Both the position numbers and the translations under genes were made by a program. A stretch of DNA of 64,000 nt from Hyphomicrobiales bacterium (lineage in GTDB: Bacteria > Pseudomonadota > Alphaproteobacteria > Rhizobiales > Rhizobiaceae): contig UBYA01000011.1 in the NCBI GenBank assembly GCA_900469615.1, positions 930,001 to 994,000 on the forward strand. The letters run 5' to 3'. This document shows positions 1-8,939 of this stretch, one piece after another; positions within the stretch are counted from its first letter, which is position 1, and every line of letters starts with the position of its first letter. The notes under the pieces were generated by a model, which was given only the letters and a program-made list of their open reading frames with translations, was not told the origin of the DNA and did not search any database.

Positions 1-90
1 AAGGTGCGGCAGTCGGTGGACCCCGCAACACTCGACGTCAGCTTGGCCGATATGGCCGTCAGGACCGGCGTGGCCGGGCCGATCGGCTGA
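1..90 (+). CDS. C-terminal end of an unidentified protein (truncated by window edge)
   Basis: Frame 1 is open from the first base to a TGA ending at base 90 and encodes the last 29 residues, ending ...GVAGPIG. The codon use matches the neighbours, so this is probably the 3' end of a real gene lying to the left. The fragment is too short to name a family. It converges with the leftward operon that begins at 7483 and ends at 178. Confidence 0.5.
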   Translation, partial: KVRQSVDPATLDVSLADMAVRTGVAGPIG

Positions 91-177
91 CCGGATAACT
101 GTCTGGATCGACTGTGACCGACAGCAGGGGATGCGCCGCCTTGCGGCGACGCTTCGAGCTGACGAGGGTTGCGGATT

Positions 178-1262
<1,085 letters not shown>

Positions 1263-1266
<4 letters not shown>

Positions 1267-3371
1267 ACCCCTCCGATCCGGATCTCGTTCGACGACAGGG
1301 CGCCTTCATGGATGAGCAGGCCCACGCCGCCATCGCGGAAGGCATCGGCGGCGCTGTCCTCGGCCGTTACCGAGACGCCGTCGGCCTCGAACGTGATGCG
1401 TGCGCCCTGCGCCGTGACCTTCATGGCGATGTGCTTGTCGAATTCGGTCTTGAATGCCGTCTCGGCAAGGATGCTGGTGTCCTCGTCGCGGACTTTGACG
1501 ATCTGCATCTTGCCGTCGCGCGTCACGCGTGCGCCGTAGTAGCGGCGCAGCCCCTGGGCACGGACGGCAAGGCCGCCGTAATTGCCGAGGTGGATCATCA
1601 CCTGACCGGAAGCATGGTAATCGGTCCATTGGCGCGTGCCGTGAATGATGATGCCCTCGCCGTTATTCTGGGCGATGCGGAAGGCGGCCGGGAAGCGCTT
1701 GGAGAAGAAGCTCGCGCCGTTCACCCAGGCCATGCGCCAGAAATCGCCGTCGCCGGCGGGGCGCTTGAGCGTCAGTTGCGGCGCTCCATCCCAGCGGAGA
1801 TAATCGATCAGCAGCCGGCCATCGGCACGTCTGCCGGTGCCGTTTACGGCGATGCCGATTTCGGCGATCGGCTGGCCATCCGTGTCGGGAAGCGTCCATT
1901 CGAGGATGGCCTCGGCACCGGGCTGAAGGGCGACCGGATCAGAGTCGATGTCGCGGAGCTGGTCGCGCTCGTCATAGACGCGAATGCGCAGGCGCGCTTC
2001 GATCTCGCCGCGGTTCTGCTGATCGGCCCTGACGCGTGCCTTCGCCACCTGGCCCGCATAGACGAGCGGCGTCGCCATCAGGTCATAGGTGCGCATGTCG
2101 AGCATTTCACGCGGCGAGAAGGTCGGCGTCGTCACCACGGCGCTTTGTGCCGGACCAAGAGCGTCGTAATCGACCGTCAGCGCGCGACCGCTTTCGAATT
2201 CGGCATTGCCGACGCGCACGCCGCTCGCCGTGTCGAGACCGGTTTGCGGACGAAAACCCTGCTGGCTGCCGGGAAGCGAGAAATGGAACTGTGCGCCGTT
2301 TTTCGGCGCCTCAAGCGATGTGTGGCCGGCGAGCTGCAGGCCGAGATTGGTCAGGAAGTATGCCTGGCGCACGGCATCGTTGATGGAATTGCCGCCATCG
2401 GCCGAGGAGATCAGCATGCGGTCGGCGATAGGCCCCCGGAAATCCGGACCTTCGGCAAGGCCGTCGAGCCCGTTCATGATGCCGAGCAGGCAGCCGACAT
2501 TGCCGGCGTTGCAGTCCGTGTCCCAACCGGAGGTGTTGACGATCATCTGCGCCTTCTGGAAATCCTGCGGCGCGTAAAGCACCGTCATGATCATCAGGGC
2601 GTGATTGGGTATGACATGGCAATTGCCGGGATATTTGTCGTAGCCGTAATTGTCCTGGATCTTCTGGCGGGTGTCGCGCCAGTCGGGATGTGCCTTGTGC
2701 CACCTTCGCACGTCGGCGATCAGCCTGGCGATCAGGCTGTCGGCCGGGATCTGCTTCAGGCCGGTGTCTATCAGGTGATCGATGTCGGATGCGACGAACG
2801 CCTCCGCCTCCATCGCCGCCCACAGCATGGCGGCATAGACGGATTCGCCGTCATGACTGACCTTGCCGGCCTGTTCGGCGAGCCTGGCTGCCAGTTCCGG
2901 CTGACCGGGGGCGACCATGGCCCAGCCGTCGATGAAGATCTGGGCGCCGATCTGTTCGGCGACCCCCTGGCCGTTGGTGGCGATCGAGCCGGAATGCGGC
3001 GCAGGCACGCCCTTCTTCAGGTTGAGCCAGGCGGTGTGTTCGGTCGAATTGCCGTTGCCGCCCCACCAGAGGATCGACCGCTCCTCGACAATATAGTTGA
3101 GCCACGCCTTGCCGATTTCTTCGGCCGTGAGGTTCGGCTTGATGCCGTAATCCTCAAGGGCGCGGATGAAGGTGAAGGTGCCGGCGACATCGTCGTCGGT
3201 GACGACCAGCGGCTGGTTCAGGCGTTCATGCACGTAATACTCGATGGGCCCGAGCTCCTCCATGATCTTCTGGTAGGTCCATCCCTCGAAAGGGCGGCCC
3301 AGATAGACGCCGATGAGCTTGCCCAGCACGCCGGCATAGACACGTTCGAGATAGTCGTTCGGAAGCTGCAT
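1263..3371 (-). CDS. ADP-ribosylglycohydrolase-family protein with added C-terminal beta-rich domains
   Basis: This is a 702-residue cytoplasmic protein with no signal peptide. Residues 1 to about 340 are an ADP-ribosyl-glycohydrolase (ARH, PF03747-like) all-alpha domain. Visible features are an N-terminal AGVLGKLIGVYLGRPFEGW stretch, a TDDDVAG metal-binding motif at 58-64, SHDGESVYA at about 172-180, and WDTDCNAGN at 283-291, matching the second metal-binding DTD motif. Residues from about 360 to 702 look like two beta-rich modules, the last resembling a LamG/jelly-roll fold. The gene lies between the permeases and the ATPase of a sugar importer, which suggests hydrolysis of an imported glycoside or riboside rather than removal of protein ADP-ribose. 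That role is inference. Confidence 0.85.
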
Positions 3372-3401
3372 TGCTCACTCCATATAGTCGGGAAAAATCG
3401 T

Positions 3402-4235
3402 TCAGCCTTTGACGGAGCCGCCGGCCATGCCTTCGATGAAGCGCTTCTGCATGAAGACGAAAAGCGCGACGACCGGCACGACGATGATGAGGGCTGCGGC
3501 CATGATCTCGCCCCAGTCGGAGCTGTACTGGCCGGAGAGCAGGAAGAAGGCGATGACGGCCGTCATGTTCTCCTGCTTTTGCAGGAATGTCGTGGCGATC
3601 AGGAATTCGTTCCACGAATTCAGGCCGATGATCAGCGCGACGGTGAGGATGCCGGGCGAAACGATCGGCAGCATGACCCGCCAGAAGACCTGCCAGTGCG
3701 TGGCGCCGTCGACGATCGCCGCTTCCTCCAGCTCCTTCGGAACCGCAAGGAAATAGGTTCTGAGCAGCATGACGGCGAAGGGGCTGTAGAGCGCGGTATA
3801 GATCAGCGCCACACCGAAGACGTTGTTGATCAGGCCAAGTTTTGCGAAGCCGAAATAGAGCGGGAAGATGTAGAGCTGGATCGGCGCCGTTGTGGTGGCG
3901 AGAAGATAGAATGTGAAGATCTTCCAGCTTTTGATCTTTCGGCGCGCGATCACATAGGCCGTCAGCGATGAGGTCGTGCAGACGAGCGCGATGGTCGTGC
4001 CGGATATCATCAGCGAGTTGATGAACGTCTTCGAGAACTTCGCGTGATTCCAGGCATTGGCAAAATTCTGCCAGCGGATCGGCTGCGGCAGGCCGAGCGG
4101 ATTCTGCACGATCTGGGCCGCCGGCTTCAGCGAGTTCAGCACCAGAAGGGCGATCGGGAAGAGCGCGATGAAGGCGAAGATGCCGAGAAGGATGTAGCAG
4201 ACCCAGAGGGTCAGACGGCTTTCCACGAGCCTCAT
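3402..4235 (-). CDS. Carbohydrate ABC transporter permease (MalG/UgpE type)
   Basis: This inner-membrane permease of 277 residues has about six hydrophobic helices. The cytoplasmic EAA loop (EEAAIVDGATHWQVFWRVMLPIVSPG) couples it to the ATPase. Length and architecture fit the second permease of CUT1 importers. Its start overlaps the stop of the preceding permease gene by 4 nt (ATGA type), and 30 nt separate it from the glycohydrolase gene downstream, so all are in one operon. Confidence 0.93.
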   Translation of the reverse strand: MRLVESRLTLWVCYILLGIFAFIALFPIALLVLNSLKPAAQIVQNPLGLPQPIRWQNFANAWNHAKFSKTFINSLMISGTTIALVCTTSSLTAYVIARRKIKSWKIFTFYLLATTTAPIQLYIFPLYFGFAKLGLINNVFGVALIYTALYSPFAVMLLRTYFLAVPKELEEAAIVDGATHWQVFWRVMLPIVSPGILTVALIIGLNSWNEFLIATTFLQKQENMTAVIAFFLLSGQYSSDWGEIMAAALIIVVPVVALFVFMQKRFIEGMAGGSVKG

Positions 4236-5077
4236 TGCTCGCCCTCCCTGGTCTGGATGCGAACATAGAAGAAGGTCCCGACGAGCCCGAAGAGGCTGAT
4301 GACGAGCGCCGCCGCTGCCGCCTGTCCGACGTTCAGGTCATAGAACGCCTTGCGGTAGGCGAGCGTCGAAAGCAGCTCGCTCGAGAAGGCAGGCCCGCCC
4401 TGCGTGAGGATGTAGACGAAATCGAAGGCGAGGAAGGACCAGATGACGGTCATGATCATCATCAGCGTAATGGTTGGCCGGATGCCGGGTAGCAGTACGT
4501 AGCGCATCATCTGGAAATAGGTCGCGCCTTCGATGCGGGCGGCCTCGATCTGCTCCTGCGGCACTTGCCGGAGTGCGGCAAAGAAGATGACGCAGAGAAA
4601 CCCCCACCAGTGCCAGAGGTCGACGGTTGCGACACCGAAGATCGCGATCGGCGGCTGGGTCAGCGGATTGGGAATCGGCATCCCGTATTTCTTGAGAACG
4701 CCGAAGACCCCCGTCACCGGGCTGTAGATCATGCCCTGCCAGATACGCGCCGTGATCGCGGTCGCGATGACGACGGGCAGGAAATAGACGACCTGGAAGA
4801 AATTGCTGCCACGGCGCACGATCAGCAGCATCGATGCGGCCAGCAACCCCATCAGGATCGGCACGATCAGGAAGACTGCCGTCCAGATGATGTTGTTGCC
4901 GAGCGCCAGCCAGAAGACGCGATCGTCGGCAAGCGCGCGAAAATTGTCGAAGCCGGCAAAGGTCGGCGACGATATGCCGTCCCAATTGCAGAAGGCGAGC
5001 GCCACCGTCAGCAAAGCGGGAACGAGGACGATGATGACATTGATGACCATCGTCGGAACGAGATAGAGTCGGTGCAT
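4232..5077 (-). CDS. Carbohydrate ABC transporter permease (MalF/UgpA type)
   Basis: This inner-membrane permease has 281 residues. An N-terminal helix (VPTMVINVIIVLVPALLTVALAF) is followed by five further helices, and the EAA loop IEAARIEGATYFQMMRYVLLPGIRP is clear. It is the heterodimer partner of the following permease, which it overlaps by 4 nt. The solute-binding protein gene lies 51 nt upstream in the same operon. Confidence 0.93.
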   Translation of the reverse strand: MHRLYLVPTMVINVIIVLVPALLTVALAFCNWDGISSPTFAGFDNFRALADDRVFWLALGNNIIWTAVFLIVPILMGLLAASMLLIVRRGSNFFQVVYFLPVVIATAITARIWQGMIYSPVTGVFGVLKKYGMPIPNPLTQPPIAIFGVATVDLWHWWGFLCVIFFAALRQVPQEQIEAARIEGATYFQMMRYVLLPGIRPTITLMMIMTVIWSFLAFDFVYILTQGGPAFSSELLSTLAYRKAFYDLNVGQAAAAALVISLFGLVGTFFYVRIQTREGEQ

Positions 5078-5128
5078 AATATCCTCCGGGGCAGGACGGC
5101 GCTTTCAACGCCGTCCTGCTGCGGCTTT

Positions 5129-6448
5129 TCAGGCGCGGGGCGGAACTGCCGGTGCCTTGCCGGCGTCGCGTTCCTGCTTGAAGGTCTCGTCGAGCTTCTT
5201 GAGGAAGTCTGCCGATTTCGTTTTCTTGAGCCAGACCTCCTCCATACCGCTGACCAGATAGGTGTCCGTGGCAGGCGGAAGGAAGGTCCACGTCGTATAG
5301 CCGTATTTGCCTGCGGAGACGGCGGTCGCCAGCTCCTTCATGGCATCCTCGTAGAGCGGCAGTACCTTGTCGGAGAGCTTGACCTTGGAGAGATCGGCCA
5401 GCGGCAGGTTCCATTCGCCCTGCCAGGCCGAGTTGATCTTGCTGTAGTAGTCGTCGGTGAATATGTAGTCGAGAACGGCGGCGGCGCCGTCGGCATTGGC
5501 GGACTTGGCATTGATCGACAGCGTCGAGCCGATGCCGAGAGCGAAGATCGGGTCGCCTTTCTCGCTGGGGAAGCCGACGAAGCCGGGTTCCGCATTGTTT
5601 TGCGGGAAATAGGTCTGGACGTTGGTGAAATTCCAGGTGCCGGTCGGCGCCATGCCGGCCTGGCCGCTGGCGATCTGAGCAAAGGCCTGCTCGAGCGTCA
5701 GCGAGAAATAGTTGTCGCCGAAATAGCCCTTGTCCCACCACTCGGCGAGCTTGTCGATCGAGTGGACGAAGGCGGGATCGGTCCACGGAATGGCGCCCGT
5801 CAGCGCCTTGTAGACATTCTCCGGTCCCGCGATGGAGTTGAAGGCGATCGAGACATAGTGCTCGTTGGCCGGGCGCCAGTCGGCGTTACCCGCGCCGAAT
5901 GGCGTCAGGCCCTTGGCCTTCATCTCGTCGGCGAGCGCTTCGAAATCCGGTATCGTCGTCGGCACCTTCCATTTGTTCTGGTCGAACAATGTCTTGTTGT
6001 AGAAGAGGCCGAGCGTCTCGTAGGTCTTCGCCAGGGCGTAGAGTTTGCCGTTGTAGCGGCCGAGATCGAGGAAGAGCGGCAGCAGGCGCTCGTTCCAGCC
6101 ATATTTCTTGGCGTAATCATCCAGCGGCAGAAGCTGGCCGGCCTGGGCCATGGCAGCGACATAGCTCGGACCCGCCGTGAAGACGACGTCGGGACCCGTT
6201 CCCGCGAGCATGGCGACACGCAATTGCTTGTCGAGATCGGAGCCGCGGAAATCGATGCTCAAGAGCTCATCGGGATGAGCGGCATTGAATGGGTCGATCA
6301 GGATGTTCTTGAGGTTGTCCTGGTTTTCCGGCGAGGCGGATTCATACCAGAAGGATATGGGTTTCTGATCCGCCGCGAATGCGAAGCGTGACATGAGCGG
6401 CAAGGTGGCCAGGCCGAGGCCTGCCTTCAAAACGGTACGTCTGCGCAT
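5129..6448 (-). CDS. Extracellular sugar-binding protein (family 1)
   Basis: This periplasmic receptor of the importer has 439 residues. The N-terminus starts MRRRTVLKAGLGLATLPLMS and ends in a FAFA/AD cleavage-like site; the twin arginines suggest Tat or mixed Tat/Sec export. The body has the usual family-1 signatures, including FRGSDLDKQLRVAMLAGTGPDVVF and a GKLYALAKTYETLGLFYNK segment. It follows the LacI gene by 21 nt. The bound sugar is not evident from sequence. Confidence 0.92.
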   Translation of the reverse strand: MRRRTVLKAGLGLATLPLMSRFAFAADQKPISFWYESASPENQDNLKNILIDPFNAAHPDELLSIDFRGSDLDKQLRVAMLAGTGPDVVFTAGPSYVAAMAQAGQLLPLDDYAKKYGWNERLLPLFLDLGRYNGKLYALAKTYETLGLFYNKTLFDQNKWKVPTTIPDFEALADEMKAKGLTPFGAGNADWRPANEHYVSIAFNSIAGPENVYKALTGAIPWTDPAFVHSIDKLAEWWDKGYFGDNYFSLTLEQAFAQIASGQAGMAPTGTWNFTNVQTYFPQNNAEPGFVGFPSEKGDPIFALGIGSTLSINAKSANADGAAAVLDYIFTDDYYSKINSAWQGEWNLPLADLSKVKLSDKVLPLYEDAMKELATAVSAGKYGYTTWTFLPPATDTYLVSGMEEVWLKKTKSADFLKKLDETFKQERDAGKAPAVPPRA

Positions 6449-6469
6449 AGGTCTCCTCCAATTTTGCTT

Positions 6470-7483
6470 TTATTCGTTGCTTGTTGAGCCCCTGACGACC
6501 AGGTCGAAGGGCATTTCGACGGCGGTTCCGGCGCCGGTCTTCTCTCCGCGCAGGCGATCCATCAGCGTCTGCGCGGCGCGTTCTCCCATTTTCCATTGAA
6601 ACTGCGCGACCGTGGTCAGCGTCGGGGTAACGAGCTTGGCGGCGGAAATGTCGTCGAAGCCGACGACGGCAATGTCCTCGGGTATGCGGATGCCGCGCTC
6701 GCGAAGCGATTGCATGACGCCGATCGCCATCAGGTCGTTCGCCGCAAAGATGGCCGTTGGACGAAAGTCGCCGCCGAGAATGCTTTCGGCCGCGCGGATA
6801 CCGCCCATCTCGGAAAATTCGTCGTCGATGACGACGTGACCGGGATGGCCGAGCTTTGCAATTGCCGAGCGGTATCCTTCGATCCGGTGGGCCTGCGGGC
6901 CGCCGCGACCGGCGACGAGCGCGATGCGGACATGGCCGAGGCCGAGCAGATATTCCGTCATTGCCTGCGCGGCTGCGCGGCTGTCGACATAGATATCGTC
7001 GACCGGGATGAGGCCGCCGCGCTTCTTGGACGATTCGATGCGCACCACGGGAACGCCCGCCTCGACCAAAGGATTGAAATCCTTGGCTTTCAGCGTGAAG
7101 AAGACGCCGATCACGCCATCGACGCGCCCCTGCCTTGCCCAATCGAGGAAATGGCGCTCGCGCTCCGGAGTGCCATCGGTATTGACCGTAATCACATCGT
7201 AACTCAGCCCGTCGGCGACCGATTGTATGCCGCGAATCAGCGACGGGTAGAACGGGTTGGTGATATCGGGCACGATGCAGGCAATGGTCATCGAACGGCT
7301 CGTCTTGAGCGCCTGCGCGAAACGGTTGGGCACGTAGCCGAGATCCTTCGCCGCCTTGGTGATGCGCTCCCAGGTCTCCGCGGGGATCGATCCGCCGCCG
7401 CCGCTCAGCACCATGGAAACGGTGGCTTGGGAGACCCCGGCCGCCTTTGCGACATCCTTCTGCGTTGCTCGGCTGTTCGTCAT
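6470..7483 (-). CDS. LacI-family transcriptional regulator, first gene of the sugar-importer operon
   Basis: The protein has 337 residues. The LacI helix-turn-helix (TQKDVAKAAGVSQATVSMVL) lies at about residues 7-26, followed by the hinge and a periplasmic-binding-protein-like effector domain (IACIVPDITNPFYPSLIRGI onward). Its start codon is 12 nt from two tandem TTATACGTATTA palindromes (7495-7520), the likely operator. Because the transporter genes follow closely on the same strand, autorepression would control the whole operon. The inducer is presumably the transported sugar or a product of it. Confidence 0.92.
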   Translation of the reverse strand: MTNSRATQKDVAKAAGVSQATVSMVLSGGGGSIPAETWERITKAAKDLGYVPNRFAQALKTSRSMTIACIVPDITNPFYPSLIRGIQSVADGLSYDVITVNTDGTPERERHFLDWARQGRVDGVIGVFFTLKAKDFNPLVEAGVPVVRIESSKKRGGLIPVDDIYVDSRAAAQAMTEYLLGLGHVRIALVAGRGGPQAHRIEGYRSAIAKLGHPGHVVIDDEFSEMGGIRAAESILGGDFRPTAIFAANDLMAIGVMQSLRERGIRIPEDIAVVGFDDISAAKLVTPTLTTVAQFQWKMGERAAQTLMDRLRGEKTGAGTAVEMPFDLVVRGSTSNE

Positions 7484-7494
7484 TGCTCGATCAC

Positions 7495-7520
7495 TTATAC
7501 GTATTAGTTATACGTATTAA
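7495..7520. promoter_or_regulatory. Tandem palindromic operator, probably for the adjacent LacI regulator
   Basis: Two adjacent copies of TTATACGTATTA (7495-7506 and 7508-7519), 13 bp apart, each centred on TACGTA with the central CG typical of LacI-family operators. They lie immediately upstream of the regulator start at 7483, where binding would block transcription or early elongation. The binding partner is inferred from position. Confidence 0.6.
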
Positions 7521-7817
7521 TAAAAAGCGGATTGCTGGATGTCAAGCTGCGCATTTGCTTTCGCGAGTGGGCAATCGGCTGCGGAAACGGTTTGGCGGAG
7601 AAGCGCGTCTCGAACCCACTTGGTGGGCCGGCATGTCACGCGATTTCAGGCGTCTTGCTGCGCCATACGGTGCCGCCTCACAGTTCTGGCGGTTCAGGCG
7701 GAGAGCCGGGATCGGCATATTGATGCAGCGCGACGCGCGTCCCAGCTATCCTGTAGGCGTCACGCGAAATTATCTGTGCGTATCGACACCGAAATTAACC
7801 GGAAGCCATCGAAGCGG
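7521..7817. other. Intergenic spacer between divergent operons
   Basis: About 300 bp lie between the LacI operator and the nrd promoter. I see no convincing coding frame, RNA gene or repeat. Short frames crossing it lack ribosome sites and protein-like composition. It presumably carries the upstream part of the leftward promoter. Confidence 0.5.
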
Positions 7818-7854
7818 TTGACGTAATTTTAACCGGGAATACTATATATAGTGT
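7818..7854 (+). promoter_or_regulatory. nrdHIEF promoter with a NrdR-box-like palindrome over the -10 region
   Basis: A -35-like TTGACG (7818-7823) is followed after 17 nt by ACTATA (7841-7846). The segment ATACTATATATAGTGT (7839-7854) matches the published NrdR-box consensus ACACWATATATWGTGT at 15 of 16 positions and contains the perfect 12-bp palindrome ACTATATATAGT. NrdR is the nucleotide-sensing repressor of ribonucleotide reductase genes. The box overlaps the -10 element, consistent with repression. I did not see a clear second box about 31 bp away, as is common for NrdR sites. Confidence 0.7.
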
Positions 7855-7856
7855 TC

Positions 7857-8045
7857 GAGGTTCCTCTGATTCGCAAGAATTGGAGGCTAAGATGGGAATC
7901 CGGTCGGCAAGCATGACGTTTGTCAAGCCGGAGCTGCCCCCGCAACTGTGAGCGGCGAGCATTCGTTCTGTAATGCCACTGAGGCCATGTGTCTTGGGAA
8001 GGCGAGGCGAATGCGACGACCCGCAAGCCAGGAGACCTGCCTCGA
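7857..8045 (+). ncRNA. Cobalamin (AdoCbl) riboswitch in the nrdHIEF leader
   Basis: The conserved landmarks occur in order: GGGAATCCGGT (about 7894-7904), CCGGAGCTGCCCCCGCAACT near 7930-7949, a GGGAAGGC segment near 7995-8002, and the B12 box GCAAGCCAGGAGACCTGCC ending near 8041. These match the cobalamin riboswitch core of the class upstream of B12 genes and some RNR operons. The next gene on this strand is nrdH at 8311. The expected effect is that coenzyme B12 turns off the B12-independent class Ib reductase when a class II, B12-dependent enzyme can work. Outer boundaries are approximate. Confidence 0.93.
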
Positions 8046-8204
8046 GCAATAGCGTCCACGGGCGGGGTGTCCGGCTGGCGAGCGATGGTCCATGCGGCGT
8101 GATAGCCGTCATCGCTTCCCTGAAAGCCTCGCCAAAACTGCTTCGGGGTGAGGTCCAATGTTCTTGAATATCCACAATCGTCCGCGCGAGTGACGGTCGC
8201 TTAA

Positions 8205-8240
8205 GCGCCCCGCCGCCGGTTGGGCGCGCCTTCAGTTTTT
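8205..8240 (+). terminator. Possible riboswitch expression-platform hairpin/attenuator
   Basis: GCGCCC (8205-8210) can pair with GGGCGC (8222-8227) across an 11-nt loop, followed by GCCTTCAGTTTTT. The U-run is displaced by about seven bases from the stem, so this is a weak intrinsic terminator candidate. It lies between the B12 aptamer and nrdH, where a regulated terminator would be expected. A second small CCCGCCAAGCGGG hairpin follows at about 8244-8256. Confidence 0.35.
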
Positions 8241-8310
8241 CATCCCGCCAAGCGGGCATCGGTCCGGTGCCCGAGCGAATTTCCATGCCCATCATATACG
8301 AGGATATCCC

Positions 8311-8532
8311 ATGAGCATTACCGTCTACAGCAAGCCCGCCTGCGTCCAATGCACCGCCACGACCCGCGCTCTCGATCGCCAGGGCATCGACTATACGATC
8401 GTCGACGTGTCGACCGACAGCGCCGCCTATGAGCTGGTGCAGGGTCTCGGCTATCGCCAGGTTCCGGTTGTCGTTGCCGGCGAGCTGCATTGGGCCGGTT
8501 TCCGTCCCGACATGATCAGCGCTCTCGCCTGA
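8311..8532 (+). CDS. nrdH: Glutaredoxin-like protein NrdH
   Basis: This small redox protein has 73 residues. It has a glutaredoxin-like fold but thioredoxin-like activity, and supplies electrons to the class Ib ribonucleotide reductase NrdEF. The redox motif CVQC is at residues 11-14, and the later GYRQVPVVV segment contains the cis-proline typical of the fold. A GAGGATATCCC ribosome site precedes the ATG. It is the first gene of nrdHIEF, behind the B12 riboswitch. Confidence 0.95.
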   Translation: MSITVYSKPACVQCTATTRALDRQGIDYTIVDVSTDSAAYELVQGLGYRQVPVVVAGELHWAGFRPDMISALA

Positions 8533-8543
8533 GGAGCTTGGCG

Positions 8544-8939
8544 ATGGGCGAGATCGTCTATTTCTCCAGCCGGTCGGAAAATACCCATCGCTTCGTTGAA
8601 AAGCTTGCATTGCCGGCCGGCCGCATTCCGCTTGCGGCGGGAGAGGCGTTTCGCGCGGTTGCCCCATACGTCCTCATCGTCCCGACCTATTGCGGCGAAG
8701 GAGGCAAGGGCGCGGTGCCCAAGCAGGTGATCCGCTTCCTCAACGACGCGGGCAACCGTTCGAATATCCGCGGGGTCATAGCCGCGGGCAACAGCAACTT
8801 CGGCGCGACCTTCGGGATCGCCGGCGACGTCATCTCCACCAAATGCCAGGTGCCTTACCTCTATCGGTTCGAGCTCCTGGGAACGGATGAGGATGTCGCC
8901 AATGTCAGACACGGATTGGAACGATTTTGGACACGCTAA
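8544..8939 (+). CDS. nrdI: Class Ib ribonucleotide reductase flavodoxin NrdI
   Basis: This 131-residue flavodoxin-like protein provides the oxidant needed to assemble the dimanganese-tyrosyl cofactor of NrdF. The start IVYFSSRSENTHRFVEKL is characteristic of the family, followed by YVLIVPTYCGEG and the GNSNFGATFGIAGD segment. I chose the ATG at 8544 because GAGGAG lies just upstream and the product then begins at the conserved MGEIVYF; an earlier in-frame ATG overlaps nrdH. It overlaps nrdE by 13 nt. Confidence 0.94.
   Translation: MGEIVYFSSRSENTHRFVEKLALPAGRIPLAAGEAFRAVAPYVLIVPTYCGEGGKGAVPKQVIRFLNDAGNRSNIRGVIAAGNSNFGATFGIAGDVISTKCQVPYLYRFELLGTDEDVANVRHGLERFWTR

Noticed and set aside
1308..3971. 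Very long plus-strand frame (887 codons) opposite the glycohydrolase and permease genes
   Set aside because: It spans two strong minus-strand genes and their spacer, has no family features and reflects high GC at third positions. The minus-strand proteins have clear motifs.
7600..7640. TCTCGAACCCACT segment resembling a tRNA T-arm
   Set aside because: No acceptor, D-arm or anticodon stem can be built around it.
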